A DNA stretch of 64,000 nt. Source: Marinibacterium anthonyi. Its GTDB lineage: Bacteria; Pseudomonadota; Alphaproteobacteria; Rhodobacterales; Rhodobacteraceae. Under the pieces are notes generated by a model, which worked only from the letters and a program-made list of their open reading frames with translations, was not told the DNA's origin and made no database searches. Of the stretch, positions 1-8,933 are shown one piece after another; position 1 is the stretch's first letter, and each line of letters starts with the position of its first letter. The position numbers and the translations under genes are program-made. The stretch lies in the NCBI GenBank assembly GCA_003217735.2, contig CP031585.1:558001-622000 (forward strand), read 5' to 3'.

Positions 1-846
1 CTGCAGCCGCGCCCGGTCGGTTTCGGTGGGGCTGTCGGCCATGGATTCCGCCTGCGCCCGGATCGCGGCGACCGGGGTGCGCAGCTGGTGGGCGGTGTCC
101 GAGATCAGCGTGCGCATGCCCGAGATCTGCTTGTCGAGCCGGTTCATGAACCGGTTCATCGAATCCAGCACCACCTGCAATTCGCGCGGCAGGCCCGAGA
201 CCTGGATCGGCGTCAGATCGTAGGGGTCGCGGCGGGCCAGGTCGGCGGTCAGCGTTTCCAGCGGGCGCACGACCGACCGCATGACGACAAAGGCCACGGC
301 CATCAGGAACAGGCCGGCGAAGGCCAGCGGGATGAGCGCGTCCAGCATCAGGTCCACGACCATCGTGCGGCGCGCGCCCATGGTCTGGCCCACGGTGACC
401 AGCACGTTGCCCGACAGGTCCCGTTCGGCAAACCGGCGCACCACGGTCACGAACCGCGCCGGATCGCCCTGCAGGTTGCCGTCGAAGAACTGCCGCAGCA
501 CGCCGCGCGGCGTGCTGCCCGGCGTGTCCAGCCCGTCGAGCCCGGTGATCAGCGCGCCGTCGGGGCCGTAGACGGCATAGAAGATGCGTTCATCCGGGGC
601 CTGGGCCAGCAGTTCGAAGGCCGACACCGGCAGGTCGACCATCACGCGGCCATTCTGTACGCCGATCGATTCCGCGATATCGTTGGCCGCCCCGATCAGC
701 AGTCTGTCGTAGCTTTGCCGCGCGGCCAGGCGGCCATTGTACCAGGTCCAGACCGCGACCAGCAGACCGCCCAGGATCAGCAGCAGGAAGACCGCCGTCA
801 GGACCCGGCCGGTCAGGCTTTGCGCCGCGCGCGGGGGCCTAGCCAT
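1..846 (-). CDS. tctE: sensor histidine kinase, TctE-like (partial, C-terminus outside window)
   Basis: This is an inner-membrane sensor kinase that would phosphorylate the adjacent response regulator. The 282 visible residues start MARPPRAAQS. A transmembrane segment lies at about 15-35, a periplasmic sensor region at about 36-165 and a second membrane segment at about 168-190. The phosphoacceptor region follows, with the dimerisation motif DTAHQLRTP and His253. The ATP-binding domain lies beyond position 1. The start overlaps the regulator's stop by 8 bp, so the two are translationally coupled. Proximity to tctCBA, read divergently, suggests that it senses a tricarboxylate or related acid. 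The family is clear; the ligand is inferred. Confidence 0.85.
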   Translation of the reverse strand, partial: MARPPRAAQSLTGRVLTAVFLLLILGGLLVAVWTWYNGRLAARQSYDRLLIGAANDIAESIGVQNGRVMVDLPVSAFELLAQAPDERIFYAVYGPDGALITGLDGLDTPGSTPRGVLRQFFDGNLQGDPARFVTVVRRFAERDLSGNVLVTVGQTMGARRTMVVDLMLDALIPLAFAGLFLMAVAFVVMRSVVRPLETLTADLARRDPYDLTPIQVSGLPRELQVVLDSMNRFMNRLDKQISGMRTLISDTAHQLRTPVAAIRAQAESMADSPTETDRARLQ

Positions 847-1510
847 CGCTGTCGATCCGGTAACCGACACCCCGCTGGGTGGATATCGACACGCCGCTGC
901 CGGTCAGCTTCTTGCGCAGGCGGGCGACGTAAAGTTCGATGGCGTTGATCCCGACATCCGCGTCGTCGAACCCGAACAGGGAATCGTAAAGCCGCTGCTT
1001 GCTCAGGTGCTGGCCCGGGTGGCGCATGAACATCGCCAGAACCGTGGCCTCGCGCCGGGTCAGGTCCAGCCGGTTGCCGGCGACCCAGGCGCTCATCTCG
1101 GACGGGGAATAGCTCAGATCGCCCAGCCGGATATGGTCGCCCTTCTGGCGCGCGTCGCGGCGCACCAGCGCGCGCAGGCGTGCTTCCAGCTCGCGCTGTT
1201 CAAACGGCTTCACCAGGTAGTCGTCGGCGCCGATGTCCAGCGCCTCGACCCGGTCGTCCACGGTGCCAAGCGCCGTCAGCATCAGCACCGGCGTGCGGTC
1301 GCCGGCCGCGCGCAAGCCCCGCAGAAACGTCAGGCCGGACCCGTCGGGCAGGTTGATGTCCAGGATCACGGCGTCATAGACCTGCACCGCGCGGCAGTCG
1401 CGGGCGGTCTCCAGGTCGCCGGCCAGGTCGCATGCGATCCCGGCACGGGACAGGCCCGCGATCGCGGCCTCGGCTAGATCGGTCGCGTCCTCGACCATCA
1501 GGACCCGCAT
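839..1510 (-). CDS. tctD: OmpR-family response regulator, TctD-like
   Basis: A 223-residue DNA-binding response regulator. The receiver domain starts MRVLMVEDATDLAE (acidic pocket), with phosphoacceptor Asp in AVILDINLPDGSG and the conserved Lys in DDYLVKPF. A winged-helix C-terminal domain ends RGVGYRIDSDG. An in-frame upstream extension exists, but this ATG has a good ribosome site (AAAGGAGA, 7-8 bp upstream) and the normal family length. It is divergent from tctC with about 190 bp between, which suggests that it activates the tctCBA transporter. This matches the classical TctDE arrangement. Confidence 0.88.
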   Translation of the reverse strand: MRVLMVEDATDLAEAAIAGLSRAGIACDLAGDLETARDCRAVQVYDAVILDINLPDGSGLTFLRGLRAAGDRTPVLMLTALGTVDDRVEALDIGADDYLVKPFEQRELEARLRALVRRDARQKGDHIRLGDLSYSPSEMSAWVAGNRLDLTRREATVLAMFMRHPGQHLSKQRLYDSLFGFDDADVGINAIELYVARLRKKLTGSGVSISTQRGVGYRIDSDG

Positions 1511-1697
1511 CCGGTTCTCCTTTCCATTGGCCGGAATCGTCACATTGACGATGCGCATGACAGGTTGGCGACAGCTTCCGGCGCTAATCCCTCTCCTAGC
1601 CCGCGATATGGGAGGCTGCCAAGCAGCCAGGACCGCGGGAGGAAACAGGCGGCGGGCCCGCACGTGCCCGACCGTCGTGAATGTGGAGGACAATAAC

Positions 1698-2672
1698 ATG
1701 TTCAATGCAACCCGGCTTTTTCTGGCCGCGGCCGTTGTCGGCGTATCGGCGTTTGCCGCCAGCGCCCAGGAAAACCCCGAATGCATCGCGCCCGCGAACC
1801 CGGGCGGCGGATGGGATTTCACCTGCCGCCAGGTCGGCAAGTCGCTGCAGGACCTCGGGCTGATCGACAAGACCATGCAGGTCGTCAACCTTGCCGGTGG
1901 CGGCGGTGGCGTGGCCTTCGCCGAAGTGGTCAACAAGCGCAATGACAGCAACGACCTGATCGTCGCGGCATCCTCGGCCACCGCGACCCGGCTGGCGCAG
2001 GGCGCCTATCCCGGCAACACGATGGACCAGGTCCGCTGGCTGGCGTCGGTCGGTGCGGATTACGGCGTGATCGCCGTGGCCGCCGACAGCGACATCGCCG
2101 ACCTGCCGTCGCTGCTGGAACAGATCAAGACCGACCCGACCTCGGTGTCGGTGGCCGGTGGATCCGCCGTGGGCGGCTGGGACCACCTGAAGGTGCTGAT
2201 CGCGGCCAATGCCTACGGCATCGAGGACGTGCGCAAGGTCAAGTACATCGCCTTTGACGGCGGCGGCGAAGCCGTGACCCAGCTGCTGGCCGGATCGGTC
2301 CAGGCCTTCACCGGCGACCTGTCCGAAGCCAAGGGCTTTGTCGAAAGCGGCGACATCAAGGTGATCGCGGTCCTGGCACCCGAACGGCTGACCGGCGAAT
2401 TCGCCGACTTCCCGACCGCACGGGAACAGGGGGTCGACGCCATCGGCGCCAACTGGCGCGGTTTCTACGCCCCCGGCGGCATGTCGGACGAGGCCTATGA
2501 CGCCTGGGTGTCCAAGATCGGCGAGCTTTACGCATCCGACGAATGGAAAACGATCATGGAGGCCAACGGCCTGGCGCCGCTGGACCTGCAGGGCGACGAA
2601 TTCCAGTCCTTCGTGTCGGATTCGGTGACCCAGATCCAGACCATCTCGCGCGAGATCGGCATCATCAAGTAA
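1698..2672 (+). CDS. tctC: tripartite tricarboxylate transporter substrate-binding protein
   Basis: Periplasmic substrate-binding protein of a TTT-family secondary transporter, 324 residues, usual family length. A Sec signal peptide covers about residues 1-23 (cleavage after ASA). The mature protein begins with the PANPGGGWDFTCRQVG region typical of Bug/TctC proteins, where the glycine-rich loop binds the carboxylate. The chosen ATG follows a weak GGAGG-like site; an upstream in-frame extension would bury the signal peptide and is rejected. It heads the tctC-tctB-tctA operon. Substrate could be citrate, tricarballylate or another organic acid; the sequence does not decide. Confidence 0.9.
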   Translation: MFNATRLFLAAAVVGVSAFAASAQENPECIAPANPGGGWDFTCRQVGKSLQDLGLIDKTMQVVNLAGGGGGVAFAEVVNKRNDSNDLIVAASSATATRLAQGAYPGNTMDQVRWLASVGADYGVIAVAADSDIADLPSLLEQIKTDPTSVSVAGGSAVGGWDHLKVLIAANAYGIEDVRKVKYIAFDGGGEAVTQLLAGSVQAFTGDLSEAKGFVESGDIKVIAVLAPERLTGEFADFPTAREQGVDAIGANWRGFYAPGGMSDEAYDAWVSKIGELYASDEWKTIMEANGLAPLDLQGDEFQSFVSDSVTQIQTISREIGIIK

Positions 2673-2773
2673 CCCACCCCGTGCCGGGTTCCTTCCTGGG
2701 CCCGGCACCACCCGGCGGCGGCTCCTTACGGCCGCCGCCACCCTTGTCCCTCCATCTGTCGAAGGAGACCGCC

Positions 2774-3205
2774 ATGAGCGATCGCATCTTCGGCCTGATC
2801 GGGGTCCTGCTGGCCATCGGATTCGCGCTTTCGGCGCTGGCCATCGAGGAAAGCTTCCTCTCCGATGCCGTGGGCCCGAAGGCCTTCCCCCTCATCATCG
2901 CGGCCATCCTCGGGCTTTCAAGCGCGGTCATCGCGCTGCGCCCCGACCCCGAACCGCACTGGCCCGGCCTTGCCCGTCTGGCGGAAATCGCGGCGGCCGT
3001 GCTGGTGATGATCGTCTACGCCCAGGCCCTGCCCGAAGCGGGTTTCGTCTTGTCCACCGCCATCGCCGCCGCCTACCTGGCCTGGCGGCTGGGCTCGCGC
3101 CCGGTCGAAGCGGTGCTGACCGGCATCGGCACCTCTGTCGGGATCTACGCCATTTTCCACCTTGTGCTGGGGCTGTCGCTGGCCCGCGGCCCCTGGGGCT
3201 TCTGA
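2774..3205 (+). CDS. tctB: tripartite tricarboxylate transporter small membrane subunit
   Basis: Small integral membrane subunit (143 residues) of the TTT transporter, with four hydrophobic segments at about 5-25, 35-55, 75-95 and 115-135, as in TctB. The ATG follows AAGGAGACCGCC, a near-perfect ribosome site. Its stop lies 10 bp before tctA, so the two membrane subunits are expressed together. TctB is poorly conserved in sequence; the call rests mainly on size, hydrophobic pattern and position between tctC and tctA. Confidence 0.85.
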   Translation: MSDRIFGLIGVLLAIGFALSALAIEESFLSDAVGPKAFPLIIAAILGLSSAVIALRPDPEPHWPGLARLAEIAAAVLVMIVYAQALPEAGFVLSTAIAAAYLAWRLGSRPVEAVLTGIGTSVGIYAIFHLVLGLSLARGPWGF

Positions 3206-3215
3206 GGGACCTGAC

Positions 3216-4754
3216 ATGGACATTCTTTCGTCACTTGGCGACGGCTTTGCCATCGCTCTTACCTGGCAGAACCTGCTGCTGGCGCTGCTGGGCTGCTTCC
3301 TGGGAACCGTCATGGGCGCGCTGCCCGGCCTTGGGCCGTCGAACGGCGTCGCCATCCTGATCCCGCTGGCCTTTACCCTTGGCCTGGGCGCGACGCCCTC
3401 GCTGATCCTGCTGACCTCGGTCTATTACGGGGCGATGTACGGCGGGCGGATCTCGTCTATCCTGCTGAACATTCCGGGCGATGAACCGGCGATGATGACC
3501 TGCCTTGACGGGCACCCGATGGCGCTGAAGGGCCAGGCGGGCGAGGCGCTGTCGCTGTCGGGCATCGCGTCCTTCGTCGGCGCCTTCTTCGCGACCTGGG
3601 GCCTGATCCTGCTGGCCCCGCAGCTGGTCAAGATCGCGCTGCTGTTCGGACCTGCGGAATACTTCGCCCTGTTCGCGCTGGCGTTCATGACGCTGGGCGG
3701 CGTGTCGTCGACCAACCAGGCGAAATCGGCCTTTGCCGCGGCGCTTGGCCTGGGTCTGGCGATGATCGGCGTCGACACCCAGACCGGCGTGCCGCGCTTC
3801 ACCTTCGGCGAGGTGCATTTCTACGACGGGATCGACTTCCTGGTCGCCATCGTCGGGCTTTTCGCCCTGTCCGAGGTGTTCATCTTCCTCGAAGAACGCC
3901 ACGGGTCGTCCGACGCCAAGGGCCGCAAGATGGAAATCGGCCGCCTGACGCCGCCGTGGTCCATGGTGAAGGCCTGTACGCCGACCATGCTGCGGACCTC
4001 TTTCCTGGGCTTTCTGGCGGGCGTTCTGCCGGGGGCGGGCGCCTCGCTGGGGTCGTTCATTTCCTATTCGATGGAAAAGCGGCTGGTCGACAAGGAAGGC
4101 ACCTTTGGCACCGGCGATCCGCGCGGCGTGGCCGCGCCGGAGGCCGGGAACAACGCGGCCGCCGGTGGCGCCCTGGTGCCGATGCTGGCGCTGGGTGTGC
4201 CGGGGTCGGGGACGACCGCGGTGCTGCTGGCGGTGCTGCTGTCGCTGAACATCACGCCGGGCCCGCTGTTGTTCGCCAACAACCCGGACGTGGTCTGGGG
4301 CCTGATCGCGGCGCTGTTCATCGCCAACTTCATGCTGCTGGCGATGAACATCCCGATGGTGGGCCTGTTCACCCGGCTGCTGCTGATCCCGCCGCGGATC
4401 CTCATGCCGATCGTCGCGATGGTCTCCTTTGTCGGAATCTACGGCATCTCGGGGTCCAGCTTCGATCTGCTGATCATGATCGGGTTCGGCGTGATGGGCT
4501 GGGTGCTGCGCAAGCTGGACGTGCCGCTGGTGCCGATCATCCTGGGCACGCTGCTGGGCAATTCGATGGAAAACAACCTGCGCCGGGCGATCACCATCGA
4601 CAACGGCAACTGGTTCACCCTGATCGACAGCCCGCTGTCCATCGGTCTGTGGACCATCGCGATCATCGGCTTCCTGTTGCCGCTGGTCTTCGGACGCAAG
4701 GTCAAGTCCCGCATGCACGAACGGGGCGACGAGGAAAGTTCGATCAGCGACTGA
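3216..4754 (+). CDS. tctA: tripartite tricarboxylate transporter large permease
   Basis: Large permease of the TTT system, 512 residues with about twelve hydrophobic segments. It performs ion-driven carboxylate uptake across the inner membrane. The family signature GALPGLGPSNGVA lies at about 34-46. A second internal copy of the proline/glycine motif (GVLPGAGASLGSF) is at about 285, as expected for the inverted-repeat fold. The end is followed after about 20 bp by a strong intrinsic terminator, closing the operon. Confidence 0.93.
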   Translation: MDILSSLGDGFAIALTWQNLLLALLGCFLGTVMGALPGLGPSNGVAILIPLAFTLGLGATPSLILLTSVYYGAMYGGRISSILLNIPGDEPAMMTCLDGHPMALKGQAGEALSLSGIASFVGAFFATWGLILLAPQLVKIALLFGPAEYFALFALAFMTLGGVSSTNQAKSAFAAALGLGLAMIGVDTQTGVPRFTFGEVHFYDGIDFLVAIVGLFALSEVFIFLEERHGSSDAKGRKMEIGRLTPPWSMVKACTPTMLRTSFLGFLAGVLPGAGASLGSFISYSMEKRLVDKEGTFGTGDPRGVAAPEAGNNAAAGGALVPMLALGVPGSGTTAVLLAVLLSLNITPGPLLFANNPDVVWGLIAALFIANFMLLAMNIPMVGLFTRLLLIPPRILMPIVAMVSFVGIYGISGSSFDLLIMIGFGVMGWVLRKLDVPLVPIILGTLLGNSMENNLRRAITIDNGNWFTLIDSPLSIGLWTIAIIGFLLPLVFGRKVKSRMHERGDEESSISD

Positions 4755-4776
4755 TCGATCTGCTTCCCATTGGATC

Positions 4777-4803
4777 AGGCCGCCCTTCGGGGCGGCCTTT
4801 TTT
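4777..4803 (+). terminator. intrinsic terminator of tctCBA
   Basis: A perfect 9-bp stem, AGGCCGCCC paired with GGGCGGCCT, has a TTCG tetraloop and runs into a T tract. It lies 23 bp after the tctA stop. Confidence 0.9.
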
Positions 4804-4896
4804 GTTGTGCCAAGGCCGCCATGGGCCCATCCGCTGTTCTTCGCAGGGCCAACCTCCTAGGGTGCCATCGCGAAGAAATGCCGCGAAGGATATAGA

Positions 4897-6384
4897 ATGG
4901 AATACCTCGACCAGAGCCTCAGGGAGTTGTTCGTAGATCTGCACACCTCCGGCCTCTGGGCGGACGAGAAGGCGATCTCGGATTCCATCCTGCTGGCCCC
5001 TGCGGACGAGATCCTGGCCGCCTATGCCACTGCCCAGGCCGAAGGGCCGGTCGATCTGCGCGCCTTCCACGCGCGCTGGTTCCGCCCGGTTCAGGGCCCG
5101 GGCGACACCTATCGAACCGATCCGACCCATGCGCCGCACGATCACCTTCAGGCGGTGTGGCCGCACCTGACCCGGCCGGCCGACGACCCCGAAGAACGGT
5201 CCACGCGACTGCCGCTGCCCCGGCCTTCGGTGATTGCGGGCGGGCGGTTCCAGGAGGCGTATTACTGGGACAGCTATTTCACCCACCTGGGCCTGCTGCG
5301 GTCGGGGCAGGTGGGGCTGGTGCGCGACATGCTGGACAATTTCGCCCATGTGATCGCCAGGATCGGGTTCATCCCGAACGGTTTCCGGTCCTATTTCCTG
5401 ACCCGTTCACAGCCTCCCTTCTTCGCGCCGATGGTCGCGGATTACGGGCGGGCGACCGGGGACCTGGCGGGCGCCTTCGCCACCTATCTGCCGGCGATGG
5501 AGGCCGAATACAGGTTCTTCATGGACGGTCCGCGCAATCACGGCGGGCTGGCGCGGTACTGGGACGCGGGCAGCGGTCCGCGGATCGAGATGTACGGCAC
5601 CGACCTGGCCTGGCAGGATCACGCGCGCACCCATCCGGATTTCTTCCGCGACCTGCGCGCGGCCTGCGAAAGCGGCTGGGATTTCTCGTCGCGCTGGCTG
5701 AGCGATCCGCAGGACCTGGGCACGATCCGCACGACGCGGATCTGGCCGGTGGACCTGAACTGCCTGCTGCTGCGGATGGAGGATCTGCTGGCCGAGGCGA
5801 CGGCCGGCACCGACCGCGCGCGCCTGTACCGCGCGGCTGCGGACACGCGCCGCGATGCGATCTCCACCCGGTTCTTCGATGATGCGCGCGGCTATTTCTT
5901 CGACCTGCTCAGCGACGATGGATCGCTGATCCCGGTGACCTCGGCCGCCGGTCTTTTCCCGCTGTGGGCCGGGGCGGCGACGCAGGCGCAGGCGGACCGG
6001 GCGGCGGATTGGGCCGAACGTCACCTGCTGCGCGCAGGCGGCCTGCTGACCACCGATATCGACAGCGGCCAGCAATGGGACAGCCCCAACGGCTGGGCGC
6101 CGCTGCAATGGATCGCGGTGCAGGGGCTGCGGCGCCATGGCCATGACGCGCTGGCCGAGGAACTGCGCCGGCGGTGGCTGGCGACCTGCGACGCGGTCTT
6201 CCGCCAGTCGGGCAAGTTTGTCGAAAAGTACAACGTGATCGACCCGCTGTCGCGCAGCGGCGGCGGAGAATACGAGCTGCAGGACGGCTTCGGCTGGACC
6301 AACGGCGTCTACCTCGACCTGCTGGCGTCCCAGGGCGTGGCGGTCGACCGGGGGGACGAAAACACGCAGCCCCCGGTCACCTGA
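4897..6384 (+). CDS. treF: alpha,alpha-trehalase, GH37
   Basis: Hydrolyses trehalose to two glucose. It is 495 residues without a signal peptide, hence probably cytoplasmic. GH37 signature 1 is AGGRFQEAYYWDSY at 114-127. Signature 2, QQWDSPNGWAP, is at about 391-401. The catalytic acid region SGWDFS and the base region FVEKYNV, followed by a glycine-rich GGGEYELQDGFGW loop, are present. The start has GAAGGA upstream. The gene stands alone between the tct terminator and the convergent efe operon. Its stop lies in a large hairpin shared with efeB. treF versus treA rests on the missing signal peptide. Confidence 0.9.
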   Translation: MEYLDQSLRELFVDLHTSGLWADEKAISDSILLAPADEILAAYATAQAEGPVDLRAFHARWFRPVQGPGDTYRTDPTHAPHDHLQAVWPHLTRPADDPEERSTRLPLPRPSVIAGGRFQEAYYWDSYFTHLGLLRSGQVGLVRDMLDNFAHVIARIGFIPNGFRSYFLTRSQPPFFAPMVADYGRATGDLAGAFATYLPAMEAEYRFFMDGPRNHGGLARYWDAGSGPRIEMYGTDLAWQDHARTHPDFFRDLRAACESGWDFSSRWLSDPQDLGTIRTTRIWPVDLNCLLLRMEDLLAEATAGTDRARLYRAAADTRRDAISTRFFDDARGYFFDLLSDDGSLIPVTSAAGLFPLWAGAATQAQADRAADWAERHLLRAGGLLTTDIDSGQQWDSPNGWAPLQWIAVQGLRRHGHDALAEELRRRWLATCDAVFRQSGKFVEKYNVIDPLSRSGGGEYELQDGFGWTNGVYLDLLASQGVAVDRGDENTQPPVT

Positions 6385-6395
6385 CCAGGGGCTGC
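6366..6395. terminator. hairpin between convergent trehalase and efeB ends
   Basis: GCAGCCCC and GGTCA arms pair with TGACC and GGGGCTGC arms around a 2-nt centre, giving a 13-bp stem with one mismatch. It covers the trehalase stop codon and lies 14 bp past the efeB stop. It has no T tract, so it may act as a bidirectional or Rho-dependent 3' end. Confidence 0.5.
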
Positions 6396-6408
6396 GAACG
6401 AGGTCCGG

Positions 6409-7629
6409 TCAGGTGAACATCTGCGCGCCGATATAGCTGCCTTCGGCCACGGCGGGCGGGGTGTAGAACACCGCCGATCCGATGTGCGTGATGTATTCGT
6501 TCAGCGCGTCCGCCGCCCCCAGCCGGGCCTGCAGCGTCTCGAACGCCGATGGATCGTTCTGGTAGGCAATGAACAGAAGTCCCGCATCCAGCATGCCCAC
6601 CGTGTTGATCCCGTCGGTGTAATTGTAGCTGCGGCGCAGGATCCTGAGGCCGTCGTTGTTTTCATGCGCGGCCAGCCGGATGTGGGAATTGGCCGGGATC
6701 ACCGGGCCGTCGGGGCCTTGGGCGGCAAAGTCGGGCTGGTCGAATTCCCCGGTCCCGCCAAGCGGTGCGCCCGACACCTTGAAGCGCCCGAAGACGGCGT
6801 TCTGGTCGTCCACCCGGTCGGTATCCCAGCTTTCGATGACCATGCGGATCTTGCGCGCCACCTGGTAACTGCCGCCCGGACCCCAGGTCGGATCGTCGGC
6901 CCAGACGAAGCGGTCCATCTCCTCGGGCTCGCGGATGTTGCGGGTGCCGTCGCGAAAGCCCATCAGGTTGCGCGGTGTCGCCTGTCCGCGCCCGGCCGAG
7001 GCGCGGCCAAAGCCGGTCACCGCCCAGCGGGTGGCCGCCGCGCCGGTCGACCGGGCCAGCCGGGCCAGCACGCGGATCGCGTGGTAGGCCACCTGCGGGT
7101 CGTCGGCGCAGGCCTGCAGCGACAGGTCCCCGCCGGTCAGGTTCGGGTGCAGCGCGTCGCCGGTCAGCCGGGTCAGCGGACGCAGCGCGGCGGGGCGACA
7201 GGCCTGCAACCCGAGCCGGTCGTCAAAGAGACCGGGGCCGAAGCCGACGGTGACGGTCAGCGAGGCGGGACCAAGGTCCAGCGCCTCGCCGGTGTCGAGC
7301 GCGGTGGCATGGGCGCGCTGCGGGTCGACCTGGCCCACCGGTTCGCCCTTCATCATCTGCGCGATCGAGGCGGACCAGCGCGCCAGCAGCAGCTGCAGGT
7401 CGCGCGGGTTGGTGGTGGTCAGGTCGAAGGTCATGAAGATCGCGTGGCGCTGGGGCGGCGTGGCGATACCGGCCTGCGGGCCGGGGCCGTAGAACGGATA
7501 GCGCCGGGACAGATCGATCTGGTCCCGGGAGTCGGCGGCGGAGGCCGTGGTCGAAAAGGCGGTGGCGGCGAAGGGAGCGCTGGCGGCTCCGAGAAGCAAA
7601 CCGCGGCGACGGAAGTCTGGATCGGACAT
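6409..7629 (-). CDS. efeB: deferrochelatase/peroxidase EfeB (DyP-type, Tat-exported)
   Basis: Periplasmic dye-decolourising-type haem peroxidase of the EfeUOB iron system, 406 residues. The N-terminus carries a twin-arginine signal (RRRGLLLG, 7-14) and a hydrophobic stretch ending near Ala32. The DyP fingerprint GFRDG is at 224-228, and a haem-ligand region with NSHIRLAAHEN lies near residue 325. The chosen start (MSDPDF) has AAAAGGA upstream and puts the Tat motif at the normal place; a longer in-frame start is rejected. It follows efeO after a 110-bp gap with a strong hairpin. The family is certain; the iron or haem role comes from EfeB studies elsewhere. Confidence 0.92.
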   Translation of the reverse strand: MSDPDFRRRGLLLGAASAPFAATAFSTTASAADSRDQIDLSRRYPFYGPGPQAGIATPPQRHAIFMTFDLTTTNPRDLQLLLARWSASIAQMMKGEPVGQVDPQRAHATALDTGEALDLGPASLTVTVGFGPGLFDDRLGLQACRPAALRPLTRLTGDALHPNLTGGDLSLQACADDPQVAYHAIRVLARLARSTGAAATRWAVTGFGRASAGRGQATPRNLMGFRDGTRNIREPEEMDRFVWADDPTWGPGGSYQVARKIRMVIESWDTDRVDDQNAVFGRFKVSGAPLGGTGEFDQPDFAAQGPDGPVIPANSHIRLAAHENNDGLRILRRSYNYTDGINTVGMLDAGLLFIAYQNDPSAFETLQARLGAADALNEYITHIGSAVFYTPPAVAEGSYIGAQMFT

Positions 7630-7705
7630 CGAAATCCTTTTCCTGGCATGACGGGTTCTGCGCATGGCCGGCCCGCGCGGAACGCGGACCGGCCACAAGG
7701 GAAGG

Positions 7706-7730
7706 CCCCGACCTGCACGGCAGGTCGGGG
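7706..7730 (-). promoter_or_regulatory. intergenic hairpin between efeO and efeB
   Basis: An 11-bp perfect stem (CCCCGACCTGC with its complement) and a 3-nt loop lie just after the efeO stop. No T tract follows, so it more likely stabilises the efeUO transcript or attenuates read-through than terminates fully. Confidence 0.5.
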
Positions 7731-7739
7731 TACGCGGGC

Positions 7740-8933
7740 TCAGCCGGCGGTGGCGACCTTTTCGGCGATACGCGACAGCGGTTCCTGCAGCGACTGGATC
7801 GCCTGGCTCAGCTTGACCTTGTCGGATGCCTGCAGGTCGTCGGTGTACAGCATGTAGCCGCCCGGCACCTCGGGATCGCGGTAGTCTTCCAGCAGCGCGC
7901 GCACGGCGGCGAATTCATCGCTGACCCGCTGCGTCAGCTCGGGGTCGATCTTTTCCATGCCGGGCTGCAGATAGGCAAAGGCCTGCATCGCGCCTTCGAC
8001 ATTGCCGGCGAAATCCAGCAGGTCGATGTGGCTGTAGGCTTCCTCTTCGCCGGTGATCTTGGTGTTCTGCACCTCTTCCAGCAGGTCGGCGGCGCCGTTG
8101 GCCAGGTCTTCGGGCCAGAATTCCAGCGTCGGCGCGACCTGGTCCAGAAGCTGGACGTTTTTCAGCAGCTCGGCCGCCGTCGCCTTGGTCTCGTCGGTGA
8201 TCTCGCCCTTTTCGAACAGATCGCGTTCGATCGCGTGATACCCGCTCCAGCCCACATCCGGGTCGCGGTTGGACGCGCGCATGTCGATCAGGTAGTCGAG
8301 GTTGCCGTGGTTGTCGGTGGCGTCGAAACCCTCCATGACAAAGCCGTCCACGTCGGATTCCACCCGTTCATAGAAAGGCCGTGCCAGCGCGTAATCGCGT
8401 TTCGCGGCGTCAAGATCGCCAGCGTCGATGTCGTCCTTCAGGCGGGTGATGGCGACGACCATGGCGTCCACGGTTTCGACCACGTATTGGGCATAGCCCT
8501 GGGTGCCTTCCTGCAGCAGTGCCGCCGCATCACCCTGCTGGCGGGGCGCCGCTTCGCCGGTCACGGCAAAGGCGACCTTCTGTTCCGCCGCGCCGGGGCA
8601 ATAGACCTCGTAGTCGCCGCCGCCCAGCGTCACGGTGAAGGACACCGCCGGCAGGCCGGGCGCCAGGTTTTCCTTTTCGCCCAGGATGCGGTTGCCGGAC
8701 AGAAGCTCGACCTCGGTCAGGGCGGTGGCGGTTTCGTTCTTGACGGAAAAGGTGACGGGGCCGGCGGGGGCTTGCGCAGCGCTGAGCTTGCAGCTGCCGC
8801 CATCGTCCGAGGTCATCGTGATCGTGACCTGGGCGGCTCCGTTTTCGTTGGTTTCGGCGGTCTGGGCCGAGACCTGCGCCGCGGCGAGTATCGCGATCAT
8901 CGGGGCGGAAAGCAGAAGGGGTCTGGTCTTCAC
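7740..8933 (-). CDS. efeO: iron uptake system protein EfeO (cupredoxin + M75 domains)
   Basis: Periplasmic iron-binding component, 397 residues from a GTG start (AAAGGA upstream). It has a signal peptide to about residue 23. An N-terminal cupredoxin-like domain follows (about 30-125, Cys48 and Cys112 in YCPG), then an M75/imelysin-type helical domain with the HAIE metal motif at 233-236. Its GTG overlaps the efeU stop (GTGA), so translation is coupled. Together with EfeU and EfeB this forms the ferrous/ferric uptake system used at low iron or low pH. Confidence 0.9.
   Translation of the reverse strand: MKTRPLLLSAPMIAILAAAQVSAQTAETNENGAAQVTITMTSDDGGSCKLSAAQAPAGPVTFSVKNETATALTEVELLSGNRILGEKENLAPGLPAVSFTVTLGGGDYEVYCPGAAEQKVAFAVTGEAAPRQQGDAAALLQEGTQGYAQYVVETVDAMVVAITRLKDDIDAGDLDAAKRDYALARPFYERVESDVDGFVMEGFDATDNHGNLDYLIDMRASNRDPDVGWSGYHAIERDLFEKGEITDETKATAAELLKNVQLLDQVAPTLEFWPEDLANGAADLLEEVQNTKITGEEEAYSHIDLLDFAGNVEGAMQAFAYLQPGMEKIDPELTQRVSDEFAAVRALLEDYRDPEVPGGYMLYTDDLQASDKVKLSQAIQSLQEPLSRIAEKVATAG

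Noticed and set aside
839..1981. 380-residue version of the response regulator
   Set aside because: The first 157 residues run backwards through the tctD-tctC promoter region and tctC; the internal ATG has the ribosome site and family length.
3231..4718. Long open frames opposite tctA and many other genes
   Set aside because: They are high-GC shadow frames, rich in Arg, Gln and His, with no recognisable motif; the real genes lie on the other strand.
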